A DNA stretch of 64,000 nucleotides from Chitinophaga polysaccharea (GTDB taxonomy: Bacteria > Bacteroidota > Bacteroidia > Chitinophagales > Chitinophagaceae): positions 1-64,000 of the forward strand of contig NZ_VIWO01000012.1 in the NCBI RefSeq assembly GCF_007829335.1, read 5' to 3'. Made by a program: the position numbers and the translations under genes. Shown piece by piece: positions 63,049 through 64,000 of this stretch; the stretch's first letter is position 1, and every line of letters starts with the position of its first letter. The notes beneath the pieces were generated by a model. That model did no database searches and was not told the DNA's origin. It saw nothing but the letters and a program-made list of their open reading frames with translations.

Positions 63049-64000
63049 TTATTCTGCTACCAGCCAGGTATATCCACCTGCCGGTATCTTCACCTTTACG
63101 TGCGCACAGTACTCACGGTCAAGTGTATACGTTTTTAAGGCGCCTTCTTTCTCCCGGATGCGTACCTGGTTTGTTAAGCCACTGTAATACAGGGGCAATG
63201 CTATTTCCCTGGTGATATCTTCCCCGGTGGGATTATACAACATGGCCAGTGCTTTTTGGGGTAACGTTGGGCTAACATGCATAATGCCATCCCAATCGCG
63301 CCCATCCGCCCTGCGCAGGTGAATAACATCCGTGTTCAAAATATCGCGGTACTTCTTATACCAGCTGATCATATTTTTTACCAGGGCTTTTGTACTATCG
63401 GTGTCGTATAAACGTGGTCCGCGGTAACAGGCCTGTATCCCGGCGCCGTAGTATTGTGCCATCAGTTGTTCGTAGGTGCCCAGGTGATCTTTTAGCGGTT
63501 CCAGCGTAGCCGCTGCCCCACCGCCCTGGTATTCGCTGAGCGGCACAAATCCCCAGCCCATGGGAGGCGTTTTTTCCCAGGTGCCATCAAAAATATTTTG
63601 CCTGTTGAGAATGAGCTGCTCCGCTCTGGGTAATGAAAAGTTTACTTCCCGATAGCCCAATGCTATTTTGTTGGTGCCATCCAGGAAATACCAGTCAGGT
63701 GCATTAACATATACGCCTCTTTCATTCATCCAGTGGTACAACCCTTTCTGCAGCAGCATTTGCTTCCATTGGGAATCGTCCAGGTCAGTATGCCCGGGGT
63801 GCTTCATAGAAGCACATACATCGCCCGGGTAAGGGCCGTCATTTTCGAAAATGTCGAAGCCGGTGCTGCTGAAAAAGTACTTTATCTTCTCCAGGTAACT
63901 GAGGCCCCACTTACTTCCCAGGCAGGGGGCATTGCCAAAGAAAGCGCCACCTGTTTTGCCTGTAACTGGGTTGATAACATCATCTTCCTCACTGATACGC
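63049..64000 (-). CDS. Putative glycoside hydrolase, 5-prime part outside the window
   Basis: C-terminal 316 residues of a larger protein. The frame stays open from the stop at 63049 to the window edge: reading upstream of the Met at 63807 continues without a stop and gives sensible protein (GFDIFENDGPYPGDVCAS), so that Met is internal. Such an acidic segment before a HPGH motif recalls alpha-galactosidase-like barrel enzymes; I cannot name the family. The last 70 residues look like the beta domain that closes such barrels. It precedes GH29 by 36 bases. Confidence 0.65.
   Translation of the reverse strand, partial: RISEEDDVINPVTGKTGGAFFGNAPCLGSKWGLSYLEKIKYFFSSTGFDIFENDGPYPGDVCASMKHPGHTDLDDSQWKQMLLQKGLYHWMNERGVYVNAPDWYFLDGTNKIALGYREVNFSLPRAEQLILNRQNIFDGTWEKTPPMGWGFVPLSEYQGGGAAATLEPLKDHLGTYEQLMAQYYGAGIQACYRGPRLYDTDSTKALVKNMISWYKKYRDILNTDVIHLRRADGRDWDGIMHVSPTLPQKALAMLYNPTGEDITREIALPLYYSGLTNQVRIREKEGALKTYTLDREYCAHVKVKIPAGGYTWLVAE

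Noticed and set aside
63049..63807. Glycoside hydrolase read as a complete 252-residue gene starting at 63807
   Set aside because: The frame continues upstream without a stop to the window edge and encodes plausible conserved protein, so the Met is internal and the gene is partial.

Overview
The window looks like chromosomal DNA of a Bacteroidota bacterium, most likely Chitinophagaceae and Chitinophaga-like. That placement is an inference. It rests on paired SusC/SusD genes, FecR anti-sigma factors with ECF sigma factors, an E1 enzyme with alpha and beta parts fused, -7 boxes of the TAnnTTTG type, and weak or absent Shine-Dalgarno sites. I saw no rRNA, tRNA, CRISPR array, transposase or phage gene. 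About 54 protein genes are supported.

Layout. 0.2-13.3 kb: a YiaA-like membrane protein, then two SusC/SusD nutrient-uptake pairs facing each other tail to tail. The second pair has an STN signalling domain and is followed by its FecR anti-sigma factor and a divergent ECF sigma factor. 13.4-26.5 kb: mainly housekeeping genes. These are a fused alpha-keto acid dehydrogenase E1 with a divergent MarR regulator, a FAH-family hydrolase, pth, rplY, prs, radC, a Gfo/Idh/MocA oxidoreductase, ispD, queA, a double ABC ATPase, AMP nucleosidase and a small HsdR_N-type nuclease-like protein. 26.5-34.8 kb: glutamate dehydrogenase, three cytochrome c maturation genes (ccmB, ccmC, ccmD-like), a biotin carboxylase, a GtrA protein, thymidine kinase, a Pro/Ala-rich conserved protein and Kdo transferase. 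34.8-42.2 kb: an operon for surface-polysaccharide precursors (aminotransferase, ugd, UDP-glucuronate decarboxylase, rfbB, rfbC, rfbD), then tyrS. 42.3-47.3 kb: two amidohydrolase-type proteins holding three related domains, only one with an intact metal motif, and a small periplasmic protein.

47.4-64 kb: a catabolic and regulatory region. It holds glycerate 2-kinase, mannonate dehydratase, a MarR regulator, a FecR protein divergent from a sigma/membrane/TPR fusion protein, an alginate-lyase-family protein, a GH95 enzyme, an AraC regulator, a siderophore-interacting-type protein, a LuxR-type regulator, a sulfatase, a GH29 alpha-L-fucosidase and a glycoside hydrolase cut off by the window edge. 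Together these suggest breakdown of a fucose- and uronate-containing, sulfated polysaccharide; that reading is inferred.

The most unusual items are: (1) the 431-residue protein joining an ECF-sigma-like half to an anti-sigma-like segment, one membrane helix and TPRs; (2) an approximately 115-nt palindromic element present in two clear copies and one degenerate core copy; (3) the amidohydrolase pair with two metal-motif-less domains.
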